Positions 22,328 through 33,327 of a DNA stretch of 64,000 nucleotides are shown one piece after another; positions within the stretch are counted from its first letter, which is position 1; each line of letters starts with the position of its first letter. The stretch covers positions 98,102,115-98,166,114 of the forward strand of contig OY986435.1 in assembly GCA_963920525.1 (NCBI GenBank). Direction: 5' to 3'. Made by a program: the position numbers and the translations under genes. The stretch is from Dichetophora obliterata. Its lineage: Eukaryota; Arthropoda; Insecta; Diptera; Sciomyzidae. The notes below the pieces were generated by a model. It saw nothing but the letters and a program-made list of their open reading frames with translations, did not search any database and had not been told where the DNA came from.

Positions 22328-23480
22328 GTACATTTTGCGCGTTGGGTATGGTCTTTGGTTTGATTTTATCAAACCTTATCAACTTCCAGCGTTGAACTGA
22401 GATCCTCAGTTTGGTTCGATGTCTTGACAGATTCTCAATCCCACGAGTGACGGAACGCACTGAATTTCGCGACTAACAAAATGGACAGTACTAGAACGGT
22501 TGTTGTATCAACTAACTTCACATCCACTTGAGCAACTCACAATGGAAGTTGCCACTGTGTGCTGGAGGTGCGGAAGGTTGCCACACTAACACTATTGCAG
22601 ATGCCGCCAGGTTGTGTTTACCTTGGCGGGTAGGAAGATTTTTATTTAAAAGTATAAATAAAACCACCAAAAAATTCAATTGATGAATTTTAAAAATTGT
22701 TGTGAGTAAAAACTTCCACGTGGAATACCGGTTTTGTTGCGAAACCGCATCTGCATAGTTAAAGATGGCGGTGTTTCGATTCCCAGGTTGTGGAACGTAA
22801 CAACTCGCCGGTCTGATGCCGAGTAGTAGTTCAGTTCGTTCTGGACAGTGACGAAAAGTGATTGTGAAAGTGGTGTGAAAGACACAAAAATAATTAAAAA
22901 AAAATAAAGTAAAATATATCGACAGAGGGACAAAACGAGGTAAAAGGACTACGGAGGACGTGGTATTGGGAAGCTAAAAGGACCTTCGAGCCTAAGAGAG
23001 ACTAAGGAAAACACTAAGGAAGACAGGACCCCGCTTTAGATCAGGGAGTATTTTCCAAGTGTCGGTGCTGCGTCAGTAGCAGTGGTGCTTTAATTAATCA
23101 TTTGTTACATTTTTCGGACGTGCTTCAAATAATTTTTCTTATAAACTTTTCTTTCCGTGCGTTAATTATCGATTTTTCAGCTTTTTCATTTCGTGCCTAG
23201 TTATTAACTCAGTGCGCTTTCTTCTGTCCTTTTTTTCCCCCGCCAAATTCCCTTGTTAGTCCCCCCGCGCTCGAGTTTAGTTCGGACAGGACGGGTAAAC
23301 GGTGATTTTACTTAGTAAAATCGTGTGAGGGTTCAAGTCCTCTCCTTGAACCCGCAACTAGAGTGCGGCCCCAAAGTGGGTTTAGTTTTTTTAACCTTAG
23401 CGTTCCAGTTTGATGATTTGAACCCACCCCTTCTCGACTGAGCAGGTGGCAACCTTTTCGCACAAAAGTATCGGCGATAA
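22328..23480 (+). repeat. 3' LTR
   Basis: A near-perfect direct copy of the 5' LTR. Scattered substitutions, for example ACGGGTGTT against ACGGTTGTT and GAGCAAGTCAC against GAGCAACTCAC, add up to about 20 differences. No clear polypurine tract lies just upstream, so that part may have been lost too. Confidence 0.93.
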
Positions 23481-25188
23481 TCTTGCTACTATCTTCAAGA
23501 CATCCCCACTAAGAAAAAGATATGTTAAGCCAATAATTTGAAACATGATTATGTTGTTCTGATTCTGGTCTCCCCTGCTCTTTGTAACAAAAGGTATATG
23601 ATTTTTTTTAGAAATTTAATACAAGAAGTGAAATTTTCATTGCTTCAAAAATGGCACAAAATAAAACTTAACATTTTAAAGAGGCCTTATCAACACAAGA
23701 TTTTGTCACATCCTGCTTACGCTATGCATAACAATGTCATCACCGATAAATTTTAACAAGCGGGAAAATCGCAATGGTAAAATGACCCATGACAAGATTT
23801 GTCCTCTCTCCTTAACAATGTATGTCGGACACATCTCTATCTTGTACTGAATTTCTTTTTGTATTTACAAAAAAGGCACACAGATAGATCCAGAATAAAA
23901 ACATTGTAAGCACTAGTGAGTGAGGTTCGGACAAGTCCTAGTTGAAACTATCAAGTAGTGGGTTTTCAAAGTCTGCTTCGACTGAAATATCTATAAAAGC
24001 ATTTTATTTCTCAATTGTACTTATAAAAGAACAATTTGTAATCACTTTCCAAAAGTAGCACAAGGCAAATAAGGTACACAAAAGATTGTTCTCAACATCA
24101 GAAATTAATATTGCATTAACATAGACATGTATTTCAAATATATTGTTAATTTTTAATTATAAGACTTAGTAATTACTTACAATAAAAATTGCTTAATCTC
24201 TCAAATCTACGAATTTATATTTTAATTCAATATTCCCAAAATAAAAATTTTAAAGACAAAAATTATTAGGCTACGTAAGGCTTCAGAGACAAGCATGCAT
24301 TAGGCTTTGCCGCTGAGCAATGAATATGTTTACGCAATAGAATGGGTTTTTATAATTAAACTTACCGCTGGTTTTGATCAAATTTTTAGCATAAATTGAG
24401 TAATAGGCATGTAAGCTTCTCTTTATTTTTTAAAAAATCAATTTTTTATAATATTAAAGTTAATACATTCAAGGCTTTATTAAAAGTTTCAAAATATTTT
24501 GAGCTTCTTTCATTTTTCAGTTACATTTTACCAATTTCTAAAAATACCCATATTGAAATTTACTGTTTTACTCAGTACTTTAAAACCACTTAAAAGTGTT
24601 CATTAGGGCAAGATTTATTTATCCATATTAGTTACATAACTGAATACCACGATAAATAGAATTTAGTTTATGGAAATATTATAATTTTTGGGTTCTGCAT
24701 CTCCTGCATGTTTGCAGGATTGGGCTGATTATTACTGCTTAAAGCATGCTCTACTCATGCTTTGTCTGTACCAACGAATTAAGTTTGTCGAGTAACATTT
24801 GTGCTAAGAAATGAAGACGATAATAATAACAATTTTATATTACCATCCATCAAGTGACAGAAAACATTAGCGAGGAATGCGTTTCCTTTTTCTTCCTGTT
24901 TATTTGCGCCTCCATTAAAACTACTAGATTGCGTCACAAATTGACTAAGAAAACACTTAAGGGGAGAAGAAATAAACGAAAATAGTAGTTATTTAATTAG
25001 AGATCAAGATAGAAAACTACAAAATAGGCAAAATAAAAAGGACGAGGCGGCTGCCAATAAGAATTTGCTTCAGTGCTTTTTCGTCACTAATTAAATTGCA
25101 TTCAACACAAGTGCACGAGGCACTTCACAGGCATTTGTGCCATAATAGATAGAAGCAAACTACGAAGGGTGTTGATATTGCATGACTT
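23481..25188. other. AT-rich DNA, no gene seen
   Basis: No supported frame, repeat or RNA gene was found between the LTR element and the MITE at 25189. Confidence 0.5.
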
Positions 25189-25980
25189 CCCAGTCTGCCA
25201 AACGAATCCGTTTCGAATTCGAGACGGATTTACTTCTTCGGATTTTTTATCCGAAATGTATTGCTTTTCGCATGAAATCGCTCTCAAAAAAACGAATCAC
25301 TTATTCTACTTTTTCGGATTCGTTACGGACTCGGAACGGATTTGATATACGGATCAGTTCCGGACTCTTTTTTTTAAATAATGCAAATTCGCAACGGACT
25401 CGTTTTTGTTAAATTGTTCGGATTCAAAACGGAACAGTTGGGCACACGATCGTGGGCATAGTAGAATATCTTCTTTGCCACGCCCTCCACTGTCGATATT
25501 AGCTCGTTTGGGTATTTTTTTTTAAATGTACCTAAGTAAAAAATTAATATAAAATTTATATATTTAAAGGCCTTAGTTTGCATGCGTAACCCTAAACTTC
25601 TCGATGCAAAGAAAAGTTGAAATAAATGACAATTTGTGAAGCAAAGTGCGATACAAATGCAATTAAAAAAGTTTCCAGAAAATATCTTGTGTACGGCTAT
25701 CATATAGTCACATGTAACTTGATAATTATTTAAAAATTCTGAAAAGTAGTTTTATTCGATTTGAAGGAGAGCTTAAGAAGCACGTGCCAAATGATATTAA
25801 AAAGTTATTTAAAATAAAAATAAGAACACAATTGCATTTTGTATCCCTTATCCACTGATAATAAAATAAAAGATTGTATAACATATTTAAGACTGCCTTT
25901 TATGTTAATGTTGTGAACATTTTTCGACGGATTCGTCAGGGGTACGAAACGGATCCGCACCCGTTTTTGTGCACATTGGG
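25189..25980. mobile_element. CCC-ended MITE, copy 1 (uninterrupted)
   Basis: The ends CCCAGTCTGCC and GCACATTGGG are imperfect inverted repeats, and GAATCCGTTTCG-like and ACGGACTCG-like motifs cluster near both ends. Relatives are at 37266-37945 and, split by a LINE, at 51252-51383 plus 54262-54303. The segment ACGGATTTACTTCTTCGGAT at 25223-25242 is the intact form of the site into which the LINE inserted in copy 3. No transposase is encoded. Target duplication is uncertain. Confidence 0.8.
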
Positions 25981-27780
25981 TTTATAAATACAATCACGCA
26001 TACATTCCCACTTGAACACACTCATATACTTGGTAATCCTAATTGCTAAACTTAAACTCAAGCTAACCTAAGAAAAAAAAATAAAAAATAAAAACATCTG
26101 CAACGCGCACCAACAAACAAAGCTCATAAATGAAGGTTTGAAGGAGTGATGTAAAAGTACTTCGGGCAAAACTCTTTTGTCATCTTTATTGGTTAAGTCA
26201 TAAGATGAAAAGAATAGAATTATCCAGAGGTGAATGTTAACGCTTTGTAAAAGGCTTACCATTTTCAACAAAAGTGGTAAAACATTTTTGAATACATTAT
26301 ACAATAGCAGAAACATATTGCAACCAGATACGCCAAAAGATTAAGTTCTAGAAACTTGAACATGGCTCGGTTAATTGAATCATTTCTTACCAATAACTAA
26401 GAAACTCTAAAGTCAACGCGAGTAGTGGTGAATATCTCAAAAACCTCACAGTTTCGCAAAGTGAAATGCGATAGAAAAACTTGTACCAAGTCTATATTTT
26501 GATATAAGTATTAAAAATATATAAGTACTATAAAGATTTCCAAGTACAGTTATGTAAGAACAAATATCACTAATTTCATAAAAGTTTTTGTATTCACATA
26601 CTTACGAATACTTACGATACAACTTACAGGAACATTACCAAAATAAACCTTTTGATATTGTTCACAATTGAAAGCTTCTTTGTGCTTCAATTTTCGGCTG
26701 CAAAAATAAATAGCATACTTAACATTCAAGGTCTTCTTTAATAAAAATCTAATGCTTAATCAGGCTAAATTCAGGCCTGACGGACATGAGATCAAGCTGA
26801 CTGCTTCTTGAGAAAATCCCTGATATTTTTCATGCAAGTTTTCACCTCTTAAGACCTGAAATTTTTTATGACTATAATTTATAGTAGAGTCTTTCTGAAA
26901 TTATGTTTAAATTTCAGAATTGAAAAATGAAGTAGTGATTATTTTGATAACTTTCGATCTGAGTCCGGTCTGTGAACATCGGAGCGTATGAGTAACATTA
27001 ACTAAATAATATGAAAACTACGGATACGGTGGATGTAATTTTACGGATGTATATCTTAAGAACGAATTGCTTGAGGATGCGGATATGGAACCGTTTATTT
27101 AAAAATATTATCCGCGAATGCGGGTGAGAATGTGGATGTTATCAAAACTGTGTAAAGCTTATGGAATAGTATAAATTTTTAAAATAGATATGTTATGGTT
27201 ATGGTTTTAGTTATAATAATATTAAAGTTTTTTCTAAATGACCTTGTTATTTATTATGTTGATTTTATATGATTTAAATACAAATTCTAAATGTTTGATA
27301 GTTTAAATCATACTTAATTTTAAATAAAAATTGAATTTATTTGATAGTTTAAAATCGTTTATTGAGCTTTATGCCAAAGTTAGAACAATTAATTGTTCTA
27401 ACGAATCTTTCTAAAGAAACAACAACAATGCTTTTTCAATATGAAAAGGAAAAAATCACTAGCTGATTTTATTGCAATTTGAATTTAATTGCAGACAACT
27501 AGAATTTGCGTTTAAAATTAGGTATTATTTAAAATATCAAGCATTTAGAATTTGTATTAAAACTGTAATCAAATGGTAGAGAACGACCAAACAGAAACAA
27601 GCTCAAAATAAATCAGCAAAAATCTAAAAACAACTTCAGTAACCATGCTTTGTTAGAGGAAGACTTCCGGCAGACTGCTGGACTCCATAATAATAACATA
27701 AGCATAAAGACTAAAGTACAGCAAAAATACAACAACAAATGTGAAAATATGAAATGGAAGAAAAACTGAGAAATTGACAC
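25981..27780. other. AT-rich DNA, no gene seen
   Basis: Open frames here are short and low in complexity. A GGATACGG/GGATGCGG-containing stretch at 26990-27140 may be part of an unidentified repeat. Confidence 0.45.
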
Positions 27781-27789
27781 TTAAAAAAT

Positions 27790-27830
27790 CTCATCGCCTC
27801 CGTGGTGCAGTGCGCTAGTGCGCGCTTTAA
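27790..27830 (+). ncRNA. tRNA-like 5' half (SINE head relic)
   Basis: GCCTCCGTGGTGCAGTGCGC followed by TAGTGCGCGC looks like the acceptor strand, A box and D-arm of a tRNA. No B box follows; the sequence turns into AT-rich DNA after the half molecule. It may be a truncated SINE head. Moderate to low certainty. Confidence 0.35.
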
Positions 27831-28125
27831 ATAATTTTAATTTAGATGGTGAAATGCTTTAAAATAGTTTGAAAAATATAAATAAAAAAAGAAACAGTAT
27901 TTTTTTTTCTATTACAGTTTTTTACAGTCAATTTTTTTCTATTATAGTATAAAAAGGAATTTTACGTCTATACTTATGATACTATCGAAACTGTGCATTA
28001 TTTTAAAAAAACAGCGGTAATTTTCTAATTTGCGTACAGTGAAGAAATCGTTGAGGGAAATTGCTAAGAAAACTTAATTTCATTTGTCTGCTAAGTCTTT
28101 TAATGTGTTTTTAGCAGTATGATTA

Positions 28126-28915
28126 CACAGTGCAACACGAAAAAAATAACCATATACGGACACCACTACGTGATAAAAGACCAAAAAAAGACCCCTGTTT
28201 CCCAGTTTTGCCCAAAGTCCTCCAGATTTTTTTTATGGGTCCCCAAAGATGTGGGGCCTCGGTGTCATTTTTCCAAAAAAATAATCATTTTCTCATGCTC
28301 ATATCTTGCAAACCGTTCGGCATTTTGATTTACTCTCTGATTGTAGCTCTTGTCATAAAGAACAAAAATTGTGAACATATAAAATCAAAAAAATTTCATC
28401 TTCAAGGTCAAAATCGCAAAAAACTTTAAAAAATGAGCAAAAAATGGCCCAAAAAGCGTTTTTTTTTATTTTCAGCTTTTACGAACAAATTTACTTTATG
28501 AAAAATGCGCCAATTTTCTGTGGCCTGGTAGGGCTTACAGCGCTGATTAAAACCCCAAAGTTTTTTTAAGGAGGCCGATCCAACTTCTTGAGATATAAAC
28601 CTTTATAGCTTGAGTATATAATCGCTTATAACTCACCCATTTCCGATCTGGTTGAGATGGGTATCGTTGAGAAGACCTTTGAAAACGCTATAAATCTGTA
28701 TATAAATATGTTAATTTTTATTAACTCATTGGGGCAAATTAAAAAAAAATTAACCTCACTTTTTTAATAAAAATCTGGTTTTCTCAAAAAACAGCACTAG
28801 TAAAAAGACAATTGAAGTGTAAGAAAATAAGCGATTTCTTAAAAAAAAAGTTGATTTCAAAACTTTGTACTTAAATAATTGTCAGTCAGGAGGCCGAGTG
28901 TGTGAGTGCACTGTA
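28126..28915 (+). repeat. CACAGTG-ended repeat, copy A
   Basis: The left end is CACAGTGCAACACG and a candidate right end GAGTGCACTGTA lies at 28904-28915. The left 350 bp match 35775-36115 in inverted orientation, sharing ACCATATACGGAC-like, ACGTGATAAAAGACC-like and GATGTGGGGCCTCGGTGTC-like strings. No coding region is seen. It is probably a non-autonomous DNA transposon of unassigned type. Confidence 0.65.
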
Positions 28916-29511
28916 CCTTCACTGATAGTAAGTGCATTCTAATAAAAATTCTCAAGCTGGTGGGTGAGTTTCCGTGCCCAAACTGTCAAACAACTACCTG
29001 GAAGCAAACATCTGCATTGAATTCACATAAAAACAACCCAAAATATAAAAAAATACCTGGAAACACATTTTAGCTTTTGTCACAAAGATGAAATTGTGAA
29101 CATATAAAATCAAAAAAGCTTGTATCAAAAAACTACCTGGAAGCAAACATCTGCATTGAATTTTCATTGTAGCTCTTGTCATGTTTGATGTCTTGTATGT
29201 TTAATTAACGCTCAAAAATGAAATATGCATGGCCAGAACCCTGTGTTTGTCCAAGGATTAACACCGTTTAGGTAGCGCTTAGGTATCACGCGATCACGCA
29301 CCGACCGCAGCAGCACAGGCAATGCAGTAAGCTCAGCACACGCAACAAGGGACACAGCACACAATAAAAAAGCGACACGACGCTCACATCGAGGCATTAC
29401 ACAGCGCAACGTCAACGAGAGCTCAGCGGTGAAAGTTATAAAGTGAAAGTAAAAAAAGTGAAAGTGCTACAGCATAATTCGCACACAACATTGGCAACTG
29501 ACAATTTCAAT
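28916..29511 (+). repeat. Duplicated segments and GC-richer upstream region
   Basis: AACTACCTGGAAGCAAACAT and the following bases occur at 28990-29022 and again at 29131-29163, and AATTGTGAACATATAAAATC occurs at 28368 and 29094, so pieces of the repeat to the left have been copied here. From 29210 to 29480 GC content rises (GCACCGACCGCAGCAGCACA, then repeats of AAAGTGAAAGT). This may be the 5' region of the gene that starts at 29512, but no promoter element is certain. Confidence 0.5.
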
Positions 29512-29797
29512 ATGCAGTGTGAAAATATTGATTTATTTTGCTACGTTTGCGGTCATCAATCAAATGAATCTTTTAACTAGTCAATTCAAGAAAGCATATA
29601 AGTTGTTTTTCGACGAAGTAGACTTGACCGGTGAAAATTACACACCTAATACAGTGTGTCGCCAATGTAATAACAATCTCATGGCATGGTTGAGTGGAGG
29701 CAAACATAGTATAAAGTATTGTAAGCCGGTAAACTGGATTAATCTCCCAGGTGATCATGATGAAACCAGTTGCTATGCATGCGTAAATTACACATAT

Positions 29798-30456
29798 CGC
29801 TCATTTGCTGCAAGAACGGCATAACTCAAAATTCGCGATTTTAGAGTTAATAATACAGAAATATTGGCAATATCATGTTCTATCTTGTATAAAATACTCA
29901 TTTTGATATCTTGTAGACAGAACGTGTGAGACGAGTATATGCCGTTATTTCTATTCCTATGTTTCGCTCTTCTTTTACTCACAACAATGACACATCGTTA
30001 GTTACGCCACAGCCGTTAAAGTGTGAACATCGTTTTGTTTTCAGAAAGAGCGACATAATTTGCGTTGTGCCTTTATAAGTGGCAAGGTAAAATTTGTTTT
30101 ATGTAGTTAAAATTCTTATATACTGGCATATTTTGTGTTTTGACTATTTTGTTGAAAACATTTTTCGCATTAAGGACGACACTTTTTAATTTACTACACT
30201 ACTATCAATGAACTTTAGCAGAAATAACGTCATAACTCAAAGTATAAACAATTTTCCATCTAAAAACAATTATTAAAAATTTTTTACTCTCCTTTTTTCT
30301 ATACGGATATATCAAATATAAGTTGATTTACAAGATGATATCAAAATATTTACATTTATTAATTTTTCTTCAGAGCTATAGTCAATTGAACAATTAAAAC
30401 GCATTTATCTCAAAATCAAAAATTTTGAGTTATGCCGTTCTTGCAGCAAATGAGCG
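29798..30456. mobile_element. 659-bp MITE inserted in the spliced gene
   Basis: The ends CGCTCATTTGCTGCAAGAAC and its complement extend as perfect inverted repeats for 36 bp and imperfectly to about 50 bp. ATAT stands on both sides (29794-29797 and 30457-30460). Dropping the element and one ATAT joins TACACATAT to GGTCTAAAT, and the host frame continues without a break from NYTY into GLNRYAER. That proves an insertion into a pre-existing frame. A 4-bp duplication is compatible with several superfamilies, so I do not assign one. There is no coding capacity. Confidence 0.93.
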
Positions 30457-31312
30457 ATATGGTCTAAATCGATATGCTGAGAGAAACAAAAGTTATAAAG
30501 CAACTGTAACAGCCACACTACCAGTGCTTGCACCTGAAAATTTTGTATCACCAAGGCCGCCAACTCCAGATCGTAGTGCAGAATGTAGTACATATTGAGA
30601 CAATCGCAGCGACTTGCCATATTTTTGACAGCGTTTTTAAAAATATAAGACAGCGTTTTAAGAAAACTCACACATGGTAATGTGAACCCTACGGTGTACC
30701 GCAAACGGCAAGCTGAATTTCAGAGCCTCTACACTCTAAATGATGACAATTCGTTCGCTGTAAAAACGATGTAAAAGCTTTGGTGGTAAAAATGGGAATG
30801 AACTACATCGCTAGTGAGTGGAGATTATTTATTGATGGTTCTGTTTCAAGCTTGAAAGCAGTGTTGTTGCATGTGTTGAACCGAAAACCTTCCATTCCGC
30901 TAGCAATGGGTATTAACATGAAAGAAAGCTATGAAACATTGAAAGATATAATGAAAAAAATCAAATACTACGAAAATAAATGGAAGATTTGCTGTGATTT
31001 GAAGGATCATCGATAAGGGCGGCTTTCCAAAATTCTTTTGTTTTCTTTGTAATTGGGATTCGCGCTCACCTCTGAATCATTACCAATGTAATTCATGGAG
31101 ACCAAGAGCAAGTGTGGAGGAACAAATGAAGCAACATATGCTCAGGAATGCACCTTTAATAGACAATACTCAAGACATCTTGCTGTCACCGCTCCACATA
31201 AAATTGGGAATTGTTAAAAAATTCATCGAAGTGGCCGTTGTTAATTGTCCAAACGCATCAGACTATTTGAAAAGCGTTTTCCCAAAGCGTAGCGATGACA
31301 AAATTAAAAAAG

Positions 31313-31415
31313 GTATTGTAGTAAATTTTAAACGAATTTTTGTTCACCTCATTGTACTATTTTCACTTTGTTAATGTTTTCTTTTCTGTCTTTATTTTTT
31401 TTCTTCATTTAACAG
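31313..31415 (+). other. Spliceosomal intron 1 (103 nt)
   Basis: GT at 31313 and TTTAACAG ending at 31415 bracket AT-rich DNA with a T-rich tract before the acceptor. Removing it joins KIKKG to VLNGPDIRKLF in one frame, the order expected for the family. Confidence 0.85.
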
Positions 31416-31770
31416 GCGTACTTAATGGCCCTGACATTAGAAAACTATTCAAGAGCAACTTTGAATCATCGCTTCATGATTATAATCATTCAATGGCATG
31501 GATTTACCTTCAGCGTGTATGCACCAGAGTCTTGGGAGGCGATCGAGACGCGGAACCGGAAGCAAGAGAATAGGTGAAATAAATGCTGTATTATTTTGAG
31601 AAAATCGGCACATCGATGAAATTAAAGCTGCATTTTCTTCATTTTCATTTTAACGATTTTATCAAACAACTCCCTACCAAATCCGATGAGCAAGGAGAAT
31701 GGTTTCACCAAACCACAATGCCCATGAAAAAACGGTACAAAGGCAAAAACTCGACGCATTGCTTGCAGAG

Positions 31771-31837
31771 GTAATATCAATTTTATTGATGTATTGTTTT
31801 GCATTCCTTTTTTGATTTCTTTTCTAATTCATTTCAG
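31771..31837 (+). other. Spliceosomal intron 2 (67 nt)
   Basis: GTAATA at 31771 and TTCATTTCAG ending at 31837 bracket a T-rich intron. Splicing joins STHCLQR to YVGGVTLYDVNE in frame. The size is typical for fly introns. Confidence 0.8.
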
Positions 31838-32047
31838 GTATGTTGGTGGAGTCACCCTGTATGATGTTAATGAAGTATCTGAAGAAAAAAAAGCTGATGA
31901 TGGAGGGCAGTCTGGAAGTAACGTGCCTGTGACACCATAAGTTCTGAATCAGAGTCAGATTCGGACGACGATTTGGATCCACAACTTAAGAGAATGCGAA
32001 TTGCAAGTCGAGGGCCATCAACATCAGGGAACGAAAATAAACTCTAA

Positions 32048-32399
32048 CGTTTCGTTTGTTAAGGTAGTAAAGCGTTGATTTGAGAGAACTGGACATTTAT
32101 GTTGTGTAGCATTCATTACCAAGGTCATTTTTCGGTTGCGTTCAAGTTTGCATACTTGAACATAAACATCATTGTTCCTTAGTATAAGCTACACTAAATA
32201 ACCTTATGAGAAGCATTGTTTGAGAGACTGAGAAAGCAGAGAGAAAAACATTTTATCTTTGTTCAAGCACATGCTGCGTATCAAGGGCGCATTCAGTTTT
32301 GTAGGTAGCATACATTTGCAGGGCGCTCTTGTTTTAGTATGAATAATCAAAGCATTTTTTTAGCTATTCAGATTATTTATTTTAATACTGTTTCTAACG
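32048..32399. other. No gene seen
   Basis: The 3' flank of the spliced pseudogene. No AATAAA lies close to its stop and no element end is visible. Confidence 0.45.
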
Positions 32400-33323
32400 C
32401 CCATAAAAATGCGTGTCAGGTTTAGAAAAGTATATTATATATTCTTGATCAGCATCACTAGCTGGGCCGATTTAGCCGTTTCCGTCTGTTTGTCTGTCTG
32501 CCGACACGACTCTTTTTTTAACACAGCTGCTAAGAAAATCTCAGTTTATTTTATTAGTGCATGTTATTACTTTATGGCTGGTGAATTCAAAAAATAAAAT
32601 ATTAAATTTTCTTTGTTACATGTAAGTAAGTTCACTTATATAATTTTTTTATAGAATTTAAGACAACTGTTTAATGTTTATGGAATTGTGTTTCAATTGT
32701 ACATGTTAAGGTCATGGAATCACGCATTCCTTCGAACAGCCATATATGGCTTCTGACGGAAATGAAACTACTTTTTTGAAGAAAGTTTTGTTTGTGTATC
32801 TAGTTATTCCATTTTAAACAAACTCAGAAAAAAGTTCAACTTTGAAATAAAAAACACAGGTATTTGTTTTAAAATCTGAAATTTCGTTAGTTTTAGGGGA
32901 ATTTTTTCTTTAAAAAATATTCATTTATTGCATCTATTTCGCATTTATTTAAAAAATTAAGAATTTGGATTCAAAAATAAAATTTTATTTGTTTTATTTT
33001 TTATATTGATTTTAAAAATGAATTGCACACTCAGACTAAAATCAAAGAAATATATTTTATTCAAATTTGTTTTGCAAATGGAAATTATTCTTTCAGAAAG
33101 AAAGAAATTTTCTTTAAAGGAATAAACTACTTCTTTGTTTTGAAATTTATTTCTTTATTTTAAAGAAAAGTTTCCATTTAAAACTAAAAAAAATTGCGCT
33201 AAAACAAATAAAAAATTTTTTTTAATATTGAGTAAATGTTCTTTGATTTTAGTATGCTTCTTTTCTCAGTGTATAAATCCATCAAAAAATTTTTAGCTGG
33301 ATCATAAACCGTGTAGTAGTGGG
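32400..33323. mobile_element. Relative of the TTAA element at 16364-20095
   Basis: The right end reads GTAGTAGTGGG followed by TTAA (33324-33327), a mutated form of GCAGTAGAGGG-TTAA. Blocks at 32521-32640 and 32640-32830 match 16507-16620 and 19860-20050 in the same order. The left end is not clear; a GGGCCGATTTAGCCGTTTCC string followed by TGTCTGTC units at about 32465-32500 is not in the other copy. This copy has no piggyBac insert, so it serves as an empty-site comparison. Confidence 0.75.
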
Positions 33324-33327
33324 TTAA

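Larger units (their letters stand above)
20315..23480 (+). mobile_element. Ty3/gypsy-type LTR retrotransposon, internally deleted and rearranged
   Basis: Two direct LTRs of about 1.15 kb (20315-21466 and 22328-23480) flank only about 860 bp. A primer binding site follows the left LTR. The interior keeps a protease fragment in the wrong orientation and the C-terminal end of an integrase. Gag, reverse transcriptase and RNase H are gone, so it cannot move by itself. LTR length, tRNA-Lys priming and the integrase tail recall the Osvaldo group of fly retrotransposons; that assignment is from memory and needs a search. No target duplication could be fixed because the LTR edges lack clean TG...CA ends. 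About 20 differences between the LTRs (near 98% identity) indicate a fairly recent insertion. Confidence 0.9.
29512..32047 (+). pseudogene. Spliced multi-copy gene of unknown function, disrupted
   Basis: The ATG at 29512 opens MQCENIDLFCYVCGHQSNE with a Cys pair, then a one-base frame change near 29570 leads to FKKAYKLFFDEVDLTGENY and CRQCNNNLMAWLSGG, CYACVNYTY. A MITE (29798-30456) splits the frame. Beyond it come LNRYAERNKSYKA, VYRKRQAEFQSLYTLN, a second frame change near 30752, SEWRLFIDGSVSSLKAVLLH, WKICCDLK, a small deletion near 31015, FCFLCNWDSR, LSPLHIKLGIVKKFIE, VLNGPDIRKLF, SDEQGEWFHQ and an acidic C-terminus ending at 32047. The order matches a large multi-copy family I recall from insects and other invertebrates; its conserved Asp, His and Cys residues look enzyme-like, but I cannot name its function. 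Two short introns are present. Frame changes show a dead copy. Confidence 0.75.

Noticed and set aside
28119..28429. Two overlapping open frames in the CACAGTG repeat
   Set aside because: Frames are not preserved in the inverted copy at 35775-36115.
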